A stretch of 64,000 bases of DNA from Trichocoleus sp. FACHB-46 (GTDB lineage Bacteria; Cyanobacteriota; Cyanobacteriia; FACHB-46), in contig NZ_JACJOD010000028.1 of the NCBI RefSeq assembly GCF_014695385.1, positions 1-64,000 of the forward strand. The letters run 5' to 3'. Every line of letters begins with the position of its first letter. Position 1 is the first letter of the stretch. This document shows, piece by piece, positions 55,207-64,000 of the stretch. The position numbers were made by a program, and so were the translations under genes. The notes beneath the pieces are model-generated. The model did no database searches. It saw only the letters and a program-made list of their open reading frames with translations, and was not told where the DNA came from.

Positions 55207-55733
55207 GCCATTTCTAATTAGGCCATCGCCTAGCATTTAGTTAAGAGCGTTGATTGCTCATGTGCTTGCTAGCTAAAGGCTAAACTTTTGCTGAGTTGTA
55301 TGGTGCTATACCGCCTTACGTGAAGCGATCGCTAAGGATGAAGCTCCAACACCATCTAAAACCTAGACTCCTGGAGAACTTCAAGCAGGTTACTAAACCG
55401 AAATTCTCTAAAAGCTGAGTCTGCTTAAATTAAAAAGTGTCCACTTACTTGGATAGAAAGTAGTAGAAAAATAGTCTCAACTTGAGGTAGAGGGTACCTC
55501 AAGTTGAGAGGTGTTAGCTTAAGAATTAAGCGCACAACTTAATTTCTAGATGAATAATTTTCGCAGGTTTGCTGCCATTAAAAATAACAATTAGTATCTT
55601 ATCTTACGGTTTTAATTGTTGTTCAAATTGTATCATTCAACCTCTGACTTTATTTCATCTAGCTGATAAAGCTTTACAAGCAAGTTTGCGTGCTCTGCGA
55701 CATCAAAACTCTCTCTTGCTTGAAGTTATTGCT
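55207..55733. other. Intergenic region with strong hairpin
   Basis: An AT-rich region. A HIP1-like GCGATCGC lies near 55325. The 14-base perfect hairpin at 55476-55508 is the only striking structure. No convincing small gene is seen before ATG 55734. Confidence 0.45.
55476..55508. terminator. Perfect 14-base hairpin upstream of a hypothetical gene
   Basis: Arms CTCAACTTGAGGTA (55476-55489) and TACCTCAAGTTGAG (55495-55508) are exact complements around the loop GAGGG. No T run follows, so this may be a factor-dependent terminator, a protein binding site or a leader stem. Confidence 0.5.
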
Positions 55734-56690
55734 ATGTCTGAATCTCTCTCTCTTAAAGACCCAATCAGTATCCTGACAAACAGTAAAACGACAGAATTCT
55801 CATTGGTTTTAGCCAACGTCAGGCATGGTATTTGGCTTTTTGGTATCCCTGCTTGGTTATTTGCAATTATTGATAGAAGCTTTTCTGCCTTAGCGGATAG
55901 CTGCTTTTCAGCGGTTGAAATTCTCCATTTGAGCATGGCCTCTTTGTTTTTTGTCAGCTGGTTATGTCTCAAGCCAGAAGAGTCCTCACAGAGGGATACT
56001 GTCGGGGCTGTCTGGGAACCTGCACCCGGTTCTGAGTTATCTGAGCATGAACTTTTTCTTCAAATGGCTCAAGCGAGAATGACAGAGCTAGAAGATCGGC
56101 ATATGATTCGGCAGGAATATGACCTACCGTTTCCTCAACTGTGTCAGATTTACCACTTGCTAAACCTGAAGCATTTAGAAAATGTGCACAGTTTTAGCTT
56201 AAATAACTTGAGAATCGTTAAGGTTAGTCAAGTAAACGCTACTTCTATCGGTGGCCACATCAAGTTTCAAACCATTTTAGAATCTCCATTTAACGTTTTA
56301 AGAGTTTGGCGGCAGCCAATTGTGGAAGTTGATTTGATCTTGCACAGTCCTTACACTGTTGAGTTGAGCATTCCGGTTTATAACGAAAAACGAATTACGG
56401 TTTTGTTCAATGCCATTCCGCTGAGCGAGACAGAACATAAATTTCTCATCGACATCTACAGCGATCTGCCTTGGCCGAAACCACTCTTGCAAGCTGTGTT
56501 GCATGTTTCTGCTTGTTTGACTTTGTTTGAAGACTTACCTTATTTGCACAAACTGGCTCAGAGAAACCTCGATCGCTTGGTTAACTCTAGCCGCCTTCCC
56601 AGTCATGAGACGATGTGGCTATTTGGACGGTTTGTGTCCCTCTATGGCTCAAGCGCTCAACCTCTACCCGCTGCTAGAGCGATCGCCTAA
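55734..56690 (+). CDS. Hypothetical protein with N-terminal membrane helices
   Basis: The 318-residue protein has two hydrophobic segments (HGIWLFGIPAWLFAI and LHLSMASLFFVSWLCL, about 30-80) and then a soluble domain with an HELFLQMAQARM-type helix and a beta-rich end (SIPVYNEKRITVLFNAIP). No motif that I recognise is present. I chose ATG 55734; the frame is open to 55569 but that stretch is unlike a signal peptide and lacks a site. The last residues AARAIA overlap a HIP1. It is probably an inner-membrane protein of unknown role. Confidence 0.65.
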   Translation: MSESLSLKDPISILTNSKTTEFSLVLANVRHGIWLFGIPAWLFAIIDRSFSALADSCFSAVEILHLSMASLFFVSWLCLKPEESSQRDTVGAVWEPAPGSELSEHELFLQMAQARMTELEDRHMIRQEYDLPFPQLCQIYHLLNLKHLENVHSFSLNNLRIVKVSQVNATSIGGHIKFQTILESPFNVLRVWRQPIVEVDLILHSPYTVELSIPVYNEKRITVLFNAIPLSETEHKFLIDIYSDLPWPKPLLQAVLHVSACLTLFEDLPYLHKLAQRNLDRLVNSSRLPSHETMWLFGRFVSLYGSSAQPLPAARAIA

Positions 56691-56970
56691 ACGCCTAAAC
56701 GTAGAGCAATTATCCCCAGATTAAACAAAACTACAAATCACAAAACCAATGGCAAGATTAAACGCACAAGTCTTGCCATTGTATTTTTTTGCACAACATA
56801 TTTCGTAGCATCACCAGACCAAGTTGAAGCGTAGGATTTTGGTTGATTCAAAATTTGGTTTAGAGAGATCTGGCTTTTAGTTGAGCGATCGCCCTCAGTC
56901 TGTATCAAGCTCTACCAAACTGATTAGGCAGATCAGCTAAATCTCTACATGTAACTTAGGCTACATGATT

Positions 56971-57927
56971 ATGCGCCTGGAACAGTTGCAAGCTTTTTTG
57001 GCCGTTGCTGAGACCACCAGTTTTCAGCAGGCGGCCCGTCGATGTGGAGTCACCCAATCTACCATCAGCCGCCAAATTCAGGCGCTGGAGGGAGATTTGG
57101 GCTTGTTACTGTTTCACCGCACAGCCCAAGCTCGTCTGACTTTGGGGGGGGAGCGGCTGTTGCCACGGGCTCGCAAAATTTGCCAGGAGTGGGAATTAGC
57201 TGCGACCGAATTAGCTGATTTGATGGCAGGAAAGCAGCCAGAGTTGTGTATCGCCGCGATCCATTCGGTCTGTGCCCATTATCTACCACCTGTCCTTCAG
57301 CATTTTTGTCAGGATTACCCAGACATTCAATTGCGTGTGACTGCCTTGGGTAGCGATCGCGCCCTTAAAGTTTTGAAAGACGGCTTAGTTGACTTAGCCA
57401 TTGTGATGAACAATCGTTTGCTGACGACGGGGCCAGAAGTAGTCGTTGACCCGCTCTATAACGAATCCATCGAAATTTTGATGGGAGCAAACCACCCCTT
57501 GACCCAATACGACCGAGTGCCTTGGGCAGAATTGGTGCGGTATCCTCAAGTGGTGTTTAAGGATGGCTATGGTATGCAGCGCCTCGTCCAAGAGCAGTTT
57601 CAACGTCAAGGGGCAACCTTAAACGCCGCCTTAGAATTAAACACACTAGATGCATTTCGAGGCATTGTTCGTCAGGGTAAGCTAATTGCCTTACTGCCCA
57701 AAGCAGCAATTTTTGATGCTCATATTGACCCCACCTTGGCGATACGACCCACCGATGAACCTTTGTTGTTGCGTCAAGTGGTGTTAGTCACGACCCGCGA
57801 TCGCCTACAAATTCCTCCGATTCAGCGATTTCGCGAGTTAGTTTATCAATTGATTCGAGATCAAATTTCTGGACTTTCTGAGAGCACTTTGGCCCTAGAT
57901 GCCACAGGCTCACTGCAAGCTGTATGA
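56971..57927 (+). CDS. LysR family transcriptional regulator
   Basis: The 318-residue protein has the LysR helix-turn-helix (residues 1-60; LEQLQAFLAVAETTSFQQAA, GVTQSTISRQIQALE) and a substrate-binding domain of the PBP2 type (about 90-295). It should control genes in response to a small metabolite. ATG 56971 (MRLEQL) is more typical of the family than the ATG at 56965, two codons earlier. It ends 79 bases before the TrpD2-like gene in the same direction, so it may control that gene or share its transcript. The effector cannot be told. Confidence 0.93.
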   Translation: MRLEQLQAFLAVAETTSFQQAARRCGVTQSTISRQIQALEGDLGLLLFHRTAQARLTLGGERLLPRARKICQEWELAATELADLMAGKQPELCIAAIHSVCAHYLPPVLQHFCQDYPDIQLRVTALGSDRALKVLKDGLVDLAIVMNNRLLTTGPEVVVDPLYNESIEILMGANHPLTQYDRVPWAELVRYPQVVFKDGYGMQRLVQEQFQRQGATLNAALELNTLDAFRGIVRQGKLIALLPKAAIFDAHIDPTLAIRPTDEPLLLRQVVLVTTRDRLQIPPIQRFRELVYQLIRDQISGLSESTLALDATGSLQAV

Positions 57928-58006
57928 TCCTTTAGCGGTGTTTCTGCCCAATTTCGAGCCAAACACCTAAAAAACCATCTAAAGACCGTTTATTTGAGCT
58001 GCGACC

Positions 58007-59095
58007 ATGAGCGATGCATTTAGAGAACTACTGCGGAAAGTTGGCAGTGGCCCCCATACGGGGAAGAATTTGAATCGCTCAGAAGCAGCCGCAGCCACCC
58101 GCATGATGTTGCTGCAAGAGGCGACTCCAGCTCAGATTGGAGCCTTCATGATCGCTCACCGCATCAAGCGACCGACCGGAGAAGAGTTGGCAGGCATGCT
58201 TGATGCCTATGCGGAACTAGGCCCCCAGTTGCAGCCTATAGGCTCAGAGCAGGCTGTACTTGTACTTAGCTCCCCTTACGACGGGCGATCGCGCACCGCT
58301 CCCATTAGCCCCCTCACCGCGTTGATCGTGGCGGCAGCAGGCTACCCTGTGATTATGCATGGGGGCGATCGCATGCCCACCAAGCAAGGATTGCCACTGG
58401 TTGAGGTTTGGCAAGGGTTAGGAATTGATTGGACTCGGTTGACCCTAGAGCAAGTGCAGCAAGTGTTAGCTACTACTCAACTCGGTTTTGTTTACCTGCC
58501 CCAACATTTTCCTCAGGCGCATGGGCTGGTGCCTTACCGCGACCAGATTGGCAAACGCCCGCCCTTCGCTACGCTAGAGCTACTTTGGGGGCCTTATGCT
58601 GGAAGCGCTAATATTGTGTCTGGTTTTGTCCATCCGCCCACTGAAGTCATGCTCCAAGATGCCTTTCAGTTGCGAGGGTTTCCTGCTTATTTCACGACAG
58701 TCAAAGGATTAGAAGGCAGTTGTGACTTACCGCGCGATCGCACAGCGATCATCGGTTTGGGACAGGGTGGAGCTGATTTCTTCTTAGAGCGCTTGCTGCT
58801 GGCTCCCCGCGATTACGATTTTGCTGGCATAGATGTGCCTCTGGAAGAAACGACTCAGCTCATAGCTGAGATGCAGGCAGTTTTGCAAGGCGATGGCTCT
58901 GAACTAGGGCGATCGGCAATTTGGAATGGGGGATTTTATCTCTGGCGCTGTGGCGCTTGTGCAGACTTAGCCACAGGCTTAACCCAAGCCGAAGCACTAC
59001 TCACCCAAGGACAAGCAGCAGCCCAACTACAAAAAGTGCAACAGGCAATAGCAGGGCTAGCGTCAGATCTCCAGGATCATGCCTTCACGGGCTAA
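58007..59095 (+). CDS. Anthranilate phosphoribosyltransferase family protein (TrpD2-like)
   Basis: The 362-residue protein belongs to the glycosyltransferase family 3 fold but lacks the standard TrpD motif GTGGD. Instead it has HGGDRMPTKQGLPLVEVW near residue 118 and LGFVYLPQHFPQAH near residue 160, matching the TrpD2/YbiB branch, which binds DNA in E. coli and whose enzymatic role is uncertain. Annotation as plain trpD would be wrong. ATG 58007 has no clear site (GCTGCGACC). Its last 33 bases overlap the 3' end of the convergent MBL gene. The adjacent LysR gene could regulate it. Confidence 0.85.
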   Translation: MSDAFRELLRKVGSGPHTGKNLNRSEAAAATRMMLLQEATPAQIGAFMIAHRIKRPTGEELAGMLDAYAELGPQLQPIGSEQAVLVLSSPYDGRSRTAPISPLTALIVAAAGYPVIMHGGDRMPTKQGLPLVEVWQGLGIDWTRLTLEQVQQVLATTQLGFVYLPQHFPQAHGLVPYRDQIGKRPPFATLELLWGPYAGSANIVSGFVHPPTEVMLQDAFQLRGFPAYFTTVKGLEGSCDLPRDRTAIIGLGQGGADFFLERLLLAPRDYDFAGIDVPLEETTQLIAEMQAVLQGDGSELGRSAIWNGGFYLWRCGACADLATGLTQAEALLTQGQAAAQLQKVQQAIAGLASDLQDHAFTG

Positions 59096-59971
59096 TAATC
59101 CGCTGGGAAATACTGCTTTTAGTTGCTTACCCACTTGGTCTAAAAAGTTATCGTCATGAGTGGGGTCATGGTGAAACATCGCAACACGCTTTACACCCGC
59201 TGCTTGGGCCACCGCGACTCCAGCCTGCCAAGTAGAATGCCCCCACCCTACCTTAGGAGTTTTAACGTCGTGATACTCTTGGTCGGTGTAGCAAGCATCG
59301 TAAATTAATAAATCAGCATCTCGAGCCAAGTGGAGCAGACTTTCATCTAGGTGATCGGGGAAATGCTCCGTATCAGTGGCATAAACCACTGTTCGACCTT
59401 GCCAAGTCACTCGATAACCCATTGCGGTATTCGGGTGATTCAACGAACCTGTTTCGATCGTGATGTCATCTAGCGTAAACGCATCGCCAGGGGTTAAGTC
59501 ATAAAACTTGAGGTCTGACTGCATTACCTGAATTGGCACCGGGAAGTTAGGGTGCAGCATTTGATCGCTCAGACGCTGCTTCATCGTCGCCCCATTCGGC
59601 GCGATCGCCCCGTAGATGTGAAAGCAATTACCGGGAACGAAAGCGGGGGTAAAGAAAGGAAACCCTTGAATATGATCCCAGTGAGAGTGAGTAAACAGCA
59701 TGTAAGCTTCTACTGGCATCTCCTTGAGCAGTTCCCGACCTAAAACCCTTAGGCCAGTGCCACCATCAAAGATTAGCCGCTTACCGCCCACCCGCATTTC
59801 AACACAGGACGTGTTGCCGCCATAGCGAACCGTTTCAGCTCCAGGAGCTGGGATGCTGCCACGGACACCCCAGAATTGCACTAGAAACTCCTGAGAGCCA
59901 ACGCTTGGGGTCTGGGTGTCTGACTCGTAGGCAGACGGTGAGTTCTGAGGGACTGAATTAGACTCTGACAT
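59063..59971 (-). CDS. MBL-fold metallohydrolase
   Basis: The 302-residue protein has the beta-lactamase fold metal site [13 protein letters not shown] (HxHxDH), then [27 protein letters not shown] and FHHDP; the fold is of the RNase Z-like or PhnP-like group. It hydrolyses an unknown phosphodiester or thioester in the cytosol. The start ATG 59971 overlaps the panD end by 14 bases, so the two form one transcript. The first 28 residues ([17 protein letters not shown]) are disordered and may not all be translated. The 3' end overlaps the TrpD2-like gene by 33 bases. Confidence 0.9.
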   Translation of the reverse strand: MSESNSVPQNSPSAYESDTQTPSVGSQEFLVQFWGVRGSIPAPGAETVRYGGNTSCVEMRVGGKRLIFDGGTGLRVLGRELLKEMPVEAYMLFTHSHWDHIQGFPFFTPAFVPGNCFHIYGAIAPNGATMKQRLSDQMLHPNFPVPIQVMQSDLKFYDLTPGDAFTLDDITIETGSLNHPNTAMGYRVTWQGRTVVYATDTEHFPDHLDESLLHLARDADLLIYDACYTDQEYHDVKTPKVGWGHSTWQAGVAVAQAAGVKRVAMFHHDPTHDDNFLDQVGKQLKAVFPSGLLAREGMILEI

Positions 59972-60365
59972 CTTCGATCAAACCAGGCCTTGGTAGCATG
60001 TGATTGTATCGGAGCACTTCCGCTAGCCGATTGTGCTCGTCCACCAAAATCACCGTAGGACAGTGAGTTTGGACTTCGACAGCATCAAACTGTGCGTAAG
60101 TCATAATAATGACGCGATCGCCTTTCATGCCCAGACGCGCAGCGGCACCATTTAGTTCAACTGCTCCAGAATTAGCTGGGGCTGGAATTGCATAGGTAAT
60201 GAGTCGCTCGCCGTTAGCCACGTTGACCACTTGCACTTGCTCATAAGGAAAAATTCCCGCTGCATCCAATAAAACCTCATCAATACTGATGCTACCCACA
60301 TAATTGAGGTTGGCAGCAGTGAGTGTGCAACTGTGAATTTTGGCTAAGAGGAGCGTCCGATGCAT
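59958..60365 (-). CDS. panD: Aspartate 1-decarboxylase
   Basis: The 135-residue proenzyme makes beta-alanine for pantothenate and CoA. Self-cleavage between Gly24 and Ser25 in YVGSIS yields the pyruvoyl group on Ser25, as in E. coli; further motifs are [29 protein letters not shown] and TYAQFD. The start ATG is near AGAAGACTTTCC. It heads a short unit with the MBL gene. The C-terminal 20 residues ([18 protein letters not shown]) are a little longer than in E. coli. Confidence 0.96.
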   Translation of the reverse strand: MHRTLLLAKIHSCTLTAANLNYVGSISIDEVLLDAAGIFPYEQVQVVNVANGERLITYAIPAPANSGAVELNGAAARLGMKGDRVIIMTYAQFDAVEVQTHCPTVILVDEHNRLAEVLRYNHMLPRPGLIEDVRV

Positions 60366-60722
60366 AGTAGAGGAAAGTCTTCTAAAGGAAAAAGTTTAAA
60401 GCCTCAGGTCACCCAAACACCTTAATTAATTATGAACACTCTCGTTTCGTCTATACTGGCACAAGTTATTAAGGTCGGGAAGACTTTGGGATCAACTAGG
60501 TAAATACTAGTAGGCAAATATTAAGAGTTGGCACTTCGCTGGCTTTACTGGCTGAGCCAATATCCTTAGTAATTGTGTTCATAGTTAAAACCTCATTTAC
60601 CTGCGGCACCCCCCTCCTAGAGGAGAGGGGCGAGGAAGAGATTAGCTCAAGTTAATATCTCAGCCTTAGCTCCATGACTTTTAATAAGTACTAGAGCCTC
60701 AGTGAGTGCTAGAGCCAGAATT
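60366..60722. other. Intergenic region upstream of panD
   Basis: It holds the panD promoter and the ppa 3' end, both on the minus strand. A GC-rich stem (near 60608-60632, CCCCTCCT with AGGAGAGGGG) could end ppa transcription. No gene seen. Confidence 0.4.
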
Positions 60723-61241
60723 TTAGCCTTTTTCACTTCCAGCTTTGATGCACTCCTCAACTAGAGGCATCACTTGGTCTACGTCTTTCCAGCCCAAGAT
60801 TTCGGTAACTTTTTTCTCCAGATTCTTGTAGGTTCTGAAGAACTCCGCAATCTCGTCTAGGCGGTGTTGAGCAATGTCTTTGAGAGATTTCACATGAGCG
60901 TAACGTGGGTCTTTGTCAGGAACGCAAAGAATTTTTTCGTCGCGATCGCCCCCATCAATCATTTCTAGCATCCCGATCGGACGAGCAGTAATGACGCACC
61001 CTGGAAAAGTAGGCTGATCCATGATCACCATGCCATCGAGAGGGTCGCCATCATCTGCCAAGGTATTGGGCACAAAGCCGTAGTCGTATGGATACTGGAC
61101 AGAGGCGTAGAGGACGCGATCGAGCGCCATGGCTTGCAGGTCTTTATCGAACTCGTACTTGTTTTTGCTGCCCGCAGGAATTTCGATTAGGACGTTGATC
61201 AAACCTGCTTTAGGTTGTGCAGGAATGCGCGATAAGTCCAC
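60723..61241 (-). CDS. ppa: Inorganic pyrophosphatase
   Basis: The 172-residue family I enzyme splits pyrophosphate made in biosynthesis. Motifs: the substrate site YEFDKD near residue 30, [11 protein letters not shown] near residue 50 and the metal site [10 protein letters not shown] near residue 63, then [11 protein letters not shown] and [12 protein letters not shown] start at GTG 61241 ([11 protein letters not shown] follows), 7 bases after GGAGA; an in-frame TTG seven codons upstream has no site and adds unlike residues. Cytosolic, single gene, with a hairpin in the upstream region at 61344-61368. Confidence 0.96.
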   Translation of the reverse strand: MDLSRIPAQPKAGLINVLIEIPAGSKNKYEFDKDLQAMALDRVLYASVQYPYDYGFVPNTLADDGDPLDGMVIMDQPTFPGCVITARPIGMLEMIDGGDRDEKILCVPDKDPRYAHVKSLKDIAQHRLDEIAEFFRTYKNLEKKVTEILGWKDVDQVMPLVEECIKAGSEKG

Positions 61242-61262
61242 AGTGTTTCTCCAAGTTAACAA

Positions 61263-61648
61263 GATGACGGTCTATTGAAATCAGATGTCAGCAGACATCT
61301 TGGCATTGACTGAATTAGCCAAACCAAACAAATGCAGGCAGAGCGAAAAGTTTTGCTAGAAAACTTTTCACTTTACTGCAACTCAACTAAGTACCCTAGG
61401 CTTGGCTCAGCCATCACAGCGTGGTGTCTAGCCAGTTCGTACTAGTTACTAGCATTTTAGGGGAATACGGTTAACGCCGAACTGACAATCCGGCACTCAC
61501 AACCATAATGGCTACAGCCAGGACAGAGAACCGTTGCTGAATCAGAGATTTAGGGCATGACTCTCGGCTCGATCTGGTTCAAGCTCACCATGATGTCTGC
61601 AACTTAAAACTGTCCCAATTTGGGCTTCTATTACTTACATTAGTTCTC
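61263..61648. other. Intergenic region with a hairpin upstream of ppa
   Basis: The perfect arms GAAAAGTTTT (61344-61353) and AAAACTTTTC (61359-61368) with loop GCTAG lie about 100 bases upstream of the ppa start. It could be a terminator for the 62-residue gene or a ppa leader stem. Nothing else is seen. Confidence 0.45.
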
Positions 61649-61837
61649 CTAATCCCTTGGCCCCGGTAATGAGTAGGTCTGCTGCGGCTGCAAGGGTTCT
61701 GTTCTATTAGGCGAATAATGAGCAATCACGTAAATTGGTAAAGTCAAGGTTAACAAGGCAATTGCAGTGCCAACAACATCTGCCAATCTATGACTAGATC
61801 GGCCAGGAGGGTTGGCGGATTGGCCACCTGATTCCAT
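61649..61837 (-). CDS. Small single-helix membrane protein
   Basis: The 62-residue protein has one hydrophobic helix (LADVVGTAIALLTLTLPIYVIAHY, about 18-41) flanked by Ser/Arg-rich and Pro-rich tails. The N-terminal SGGQSANPPGRSSHR is polar and the C-terminal end PQQTYSLPGPRD is proline rich. Short proteins with this layout are conserved in cyanobacteria but I know no function. ATG 61837 has only weak support upstream (AAGCCCTTT). It may be transcribed with the following 120-residue gene, which is upstream on the same strand. Confidence 0.65.
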   Translation of the reverse strand: MESGGQSANPPGRSSHRLADVVGTAIALLTLTLPIYVIAHYSPNRTEPLQPQQTYSLPGPRD

Positions 61838-61956
61838 AAAGGGCTTAGTTTTTAACTAACTCTGATAGGTTAACTTGCGTGAGGGCTTGATCGTCAGCCC
61901 CTCTAGATATAATTTTAGCTATTCCCACAGAGTGGACTGTCTTGCAGCCTACAGTC

Positions 61957-62301
61957 TCAAGAATTTACGTTAGAGCTTTGAGATTTCAACAACTGATGGA
62001 TACTCTTGAGTTCTGCTAAGATTGCCCGCAAGACTTCAAGACTAGCGTTTTGGGCTGACTCTTGCACCTCAATGGTGACCTGCCGAATTCCTAAAACATC
62101 TTTGGCAAACCGAGCCACTTCGTTGGGGTGAAACAAGAGGGGATCGTTAGGATTTAAGCGCAATTCTGGATTGAGACGCTTGGGATCGTAAGGAGAGTTC
62201 AATTCCTGTGGATCAGTATTGGCATATCGATACACAGAGGCTCGTGATCGATTCAACGCTTTCTGTACTGCTTCCACATCCATCAACTCAGGCTGAGCCA
62301 T
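61957..62301 (-). CDS. Small helix-turn-helix-like cyanobacterial protein
   Basis: The 114-residue protein has an N-terminal helix-turn-helix-like part (MDVEAVQKALNRSRASVYRYAN) and a second motif HPNEVARFAKDVLGIR, ending in a helical tail (VLRAILAELKSIHQLLKSQ). It may bind DNA, but target and signal are unknown. The in-frame ATG at 62319 would add six residues (MELEVG); I prefer ATG 62301 since the sequence from MAQPELMDVEAV is the likely core. It lies between the ABC exporter gene and a small membrane protein gene, all on the minus strand. Confidence 0.7.
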   Translation of the reverse strand: MAQPELMDVEAVQKALNRSRASVYRYANTDPQELNSPYDPKRLNPELRLNPNDPLLFHPNEVARFAKDVLGIRQVTIEVQESAQNASLEVLRAILAELKSIHQLLKSQSSNVNS

Positions 62302-62392
62302 TCCAACTTCGAGTTCCATGCGTCAATTTCTAATGGATGAACTACTGAATTAACTTAAGGTTTGTATTAACTTAAGATTGACAATCTCAATC

Positions 62393-64000
62393 TTACGCTC
62401 TTAAGCCCGTCTGGACGCGCCATAAGCTAGCGTAAATGCCTGAGCGGTCTAACAGTTGGTCGTGTCGCCCTTTTTCAACTAAGCGACCCTGCTCCATGAC
62501 GTAAATGCAGTCAGCATTCCGCACCGTGGAGAGACGATGGGCGATCGCGATGGTAGTGCGGTTTTGAGTAATTGTTTCTAGGGATTTCTGGATCGCGGCT
62601 TCGGTTTCGTTGTCCACCGCAGAGGTGGCTTCGTCCAGAATCAAAATCGGTGGGTCTTTGAGCACAGCACGAGCGATCGCGAGACGTTGCCGCTGCCCCC
62701 CAGATAGTTTTTGGCCGCGTTCTCCCACAATCGTGTCGTAACCCTGAGGTAATTGCATGATGAAGTCGTGAGCTTCGGCAACTCTGGTTGCTGCAATAAT
62801 TTCGTCCCAATTGGCTTCGGGGCTGCCATAGGCAATGTTTTCTCTAACCGTGCCGTGAAAGAGAAATACGTCTTGGCTCACTAAGCCGATCGCGCCTCGT
62901 AAGTCCTGGAGTTGCAAATCCTGTAAAGGAATGCCATCTAACGTGATCGTCCCCGATTGAATTTCGTACAGACGCAGCAGCAATTTAACCAGGGTACTTT
63001 TACCAGACCCTGTAGAACCGACAATGGCAATCGTTTTTCCGGCGGGGATGTGGAGCGATAGATCCTCAATTACAGGTTGGCGATCGCGATAAGCAAACGT
63101 GACGTGTTGCAAATCCACTTCACCGCGCACCGACTTCACGGGCAGAGATAAATGGCCTGAATGAATTTCAATTGGGGTATCGAGCAGATTCATCACGCGG
63201 TTGGTCGAAGCCATTGCCCGCTGATACTGGTCTAGAGTTTCACCCAAGCGAGTCAGGGGCCAGAGTAAGCGTTGCGTCAAAAACACCATAACGCTGTAAC
63301 TCCCCACCGAGAGTCTGCCAGCCACCGCCTCCATCCCACCCAACAAAAGAATGGCAATAAAGCCAAACAAGATGATGATGCGAATTAGCGGCACAAAGGC
63401 GGCACTGAGCCGAATGGCCCGGTAGTTGCTGCGACGATAGCCTTCACTTTCCGTTGCAATGCGCGATCGCTCATACTGCTCGGTCGTAAAGCTTTTAATT
63501 GTCGTAATACCGCTGAGGTTGTTAGAAAGCTGACCGTTGAGCAAGCCAACTTTCTCACGCACCTCGGCATAGCGGGGGGCCAAACGTTTTTGAAAGGCAA
63601 TCGATCCCCACAGAATAAACGGCATGGGCAACATGGCGAGCCAAGCCACACTAGGAGCCAGGATAAAAAAGGCTCCTCCAATAATCACAACTGTGGTGGC
63701 AACTTGGAGCACTTCGTTAGCGCCAAAATCTAAGAACCGTTCTAGTTGGTTAATATCATCGCTGAGAATCGACATTAAGCCGCCAGTGCTACGTTCCTCA
63801 AAAAAAGCTAGCTCTAGGTTCTGGAGGTGACCGTAAGCATCTAAGCGCAGGTCGTGTTGAATGTTTTGCGCCAAGTTGCGCCACAGCCGAGCATAGGCAT
63901 ACTCAAACGCTGATTCCAAACCCCAAATCACAGCGCTGAGAACCGATAAAATTACTAACTGCCCAAAGACATCTCGGACGCCAAATTGAGCCAGCCAAGA
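62393..64000 (-). CDS. ABC exporter with fused membrane and ATPase domains (5' end outside window)
   Basis: The frame stays open to the last base of the window, so the gene starts further right; 535 residues are visible. The membrane domain (to about residue 300) shows at least four helices and the [13 protein letters not shown] motif of the MsbA/LmrA class. The ATPase domain has Walker [10 protein letters not shown], signature [16 protein letters not shown], Walker [12 protein letters not shown], and the His switch IAHRLST. It works as a half-transporter dimer; the substrate (lipid, drug or peptide) is unknown. The C-terminus [15 protein letters not shown] is complete. Confidence 0.92.
   Translation of the reverse strand, partial: SWLAQFGVRDVFGQLVILSVLSAVIWGLESAFEYAYARLWRNLAQNIQHDLRLDAYGHLQNLELAFFEERSTGGLMSILSDDINQLERFLDFGANEVLQVATTVVIIGGAFFILAPSVAWLAMLPMPFILWGSIAFQKRLAPRYAEVREKVGLLNGQLSNNLSGITTIKSFTTEQYERSRIATESEGYRRSNYRAIRLSAAFVPLIRIIILFGFIAILLLGGMEAVAGRLSVGSYSVMVFLTQRLLWPLTRLGETLDQYQRAMASTNRVMNLLDTPIEIHSGHLSLPVKSVRGEVDLQHVTFAYRDRQPVIEDLSLHIPAGKTIAIVGSTGSGKSTLVKLLLRLYEIQSGTITLDGIPLQDLQLQDLRGAIGLVSQDVFLFHGTVRENIAYGSPEANWDEIIAATRVAEAHDFIMQLPQGYDTIVGERGQKLSGGQRQRLAIARAVLKDPPILILDEATSAVDNETEAAIQKSLETITQNRTTIAIAHRLSTVRNADCIYVMEQGRLVEKGRHDQLLDRSGIYASLWRVQTGLRA

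Overview
This window is chromosomal DNA from a cyanobacterium. The evidence is direct: light-dependent protochlorophyllide reductase, PsaK, Ycf35-like DUF1257, an OCP-N-terminal-domain protein, DesB desaturase, GlgA2, DUF3370, DevBCA exporters, and very frequent copies of the octamer GCGATCGC (HIP1), which is over-represented in many cyanobacterial genomes. Many two-component proteins and the devBCA set suit a filamentous form (Leptolyngbya, Oculatella or Nostoc type), but species cannot be fixed from this piece. No rRNA, CRISPR array or origin was seen, and there is one tRNA.

Layout. 0-3 kb: the right end of an IS1-family insertion sequence cut by the window edge, an rpsU (S21) gene with a structured leader, a pentapeptide-repeat protein and a DUF1838 protein. 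2.7-8.4 kb: a NarL-type regulator with a degenerate receiver, glycogen synthase glgA2, tRNA hydroxylase trhO, a membrane protein and a DUF3370 protein. 8.5-12.7 kb: a Cache-HAMP histidine kinase, a shorter degenerate kinase, and a convergent canonical NarL-type regulator. 12.8-19.7 kb: stress and photosynthesis genes (peroxiredoxin-glutaredoxin fusion behind a palindromic promoter, FMN reductase, psaK, OCP-like protein, DUF1257, SDR, ferritin-like protein, S4 protein). 19.7-34.4 kb: GH31 glucosidase, tRNA-Val(GAC), a 1439-residue double hybrid kinase, TPR protein, SbmA/BacA-like ABC transporter, PrmA-like methyltransferase, N-acylglucosamine 2-epimerase and another Cache-HAMP kinase. 34.8-36.9 kb: an AAA ATPase plus HNH nuclease pair of the Septu (PtuA-PtuB) type, visibly AT-richer than its flanks, the best candidate for acquired anti-phage defence. 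37-43 kb: NahK-like kinase, DOMON-like protein, por, infC without a usual start codon, glpD. 43-46.2 kb: a probable cold-acclimation stretch (rbp, second rpsU, ferredoxin, desB). 46-54 kb: aldo/keto reductase, devBCA with a divergent TetR gene and two operator palindromes, aminopeptidase P, topoisomerase IB. 54.6-64 kb: a small HMA-fold protein without cysteines, a stand-alone RNA-polymerase-alpha-CTD-like protein, a hypothetical membrane protein, LysR, TrpD2-like, MBL hydrolase, panD, ppa, two small cyanobacterial proteins and an ABC exporter cut by the right edge.

How parts fit together. Two observations link distant parts of the window. The leader upstream of rbp (43.3 kb) is repeated almost intact upstream of the lone rpsU at 0.6 kb, so two S21 genes appear to share one post-transcriptional control element. 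The Cache-HAMP sensor half of the 8.5-kb kinase is repeated at 32-34 kb with a different transmitter, while its transmitter half is repeated, decayed, in the 11-kb kinase; this points to domain shuffling. All functions are read from motifs and family resemblance by eye; no database search was run.
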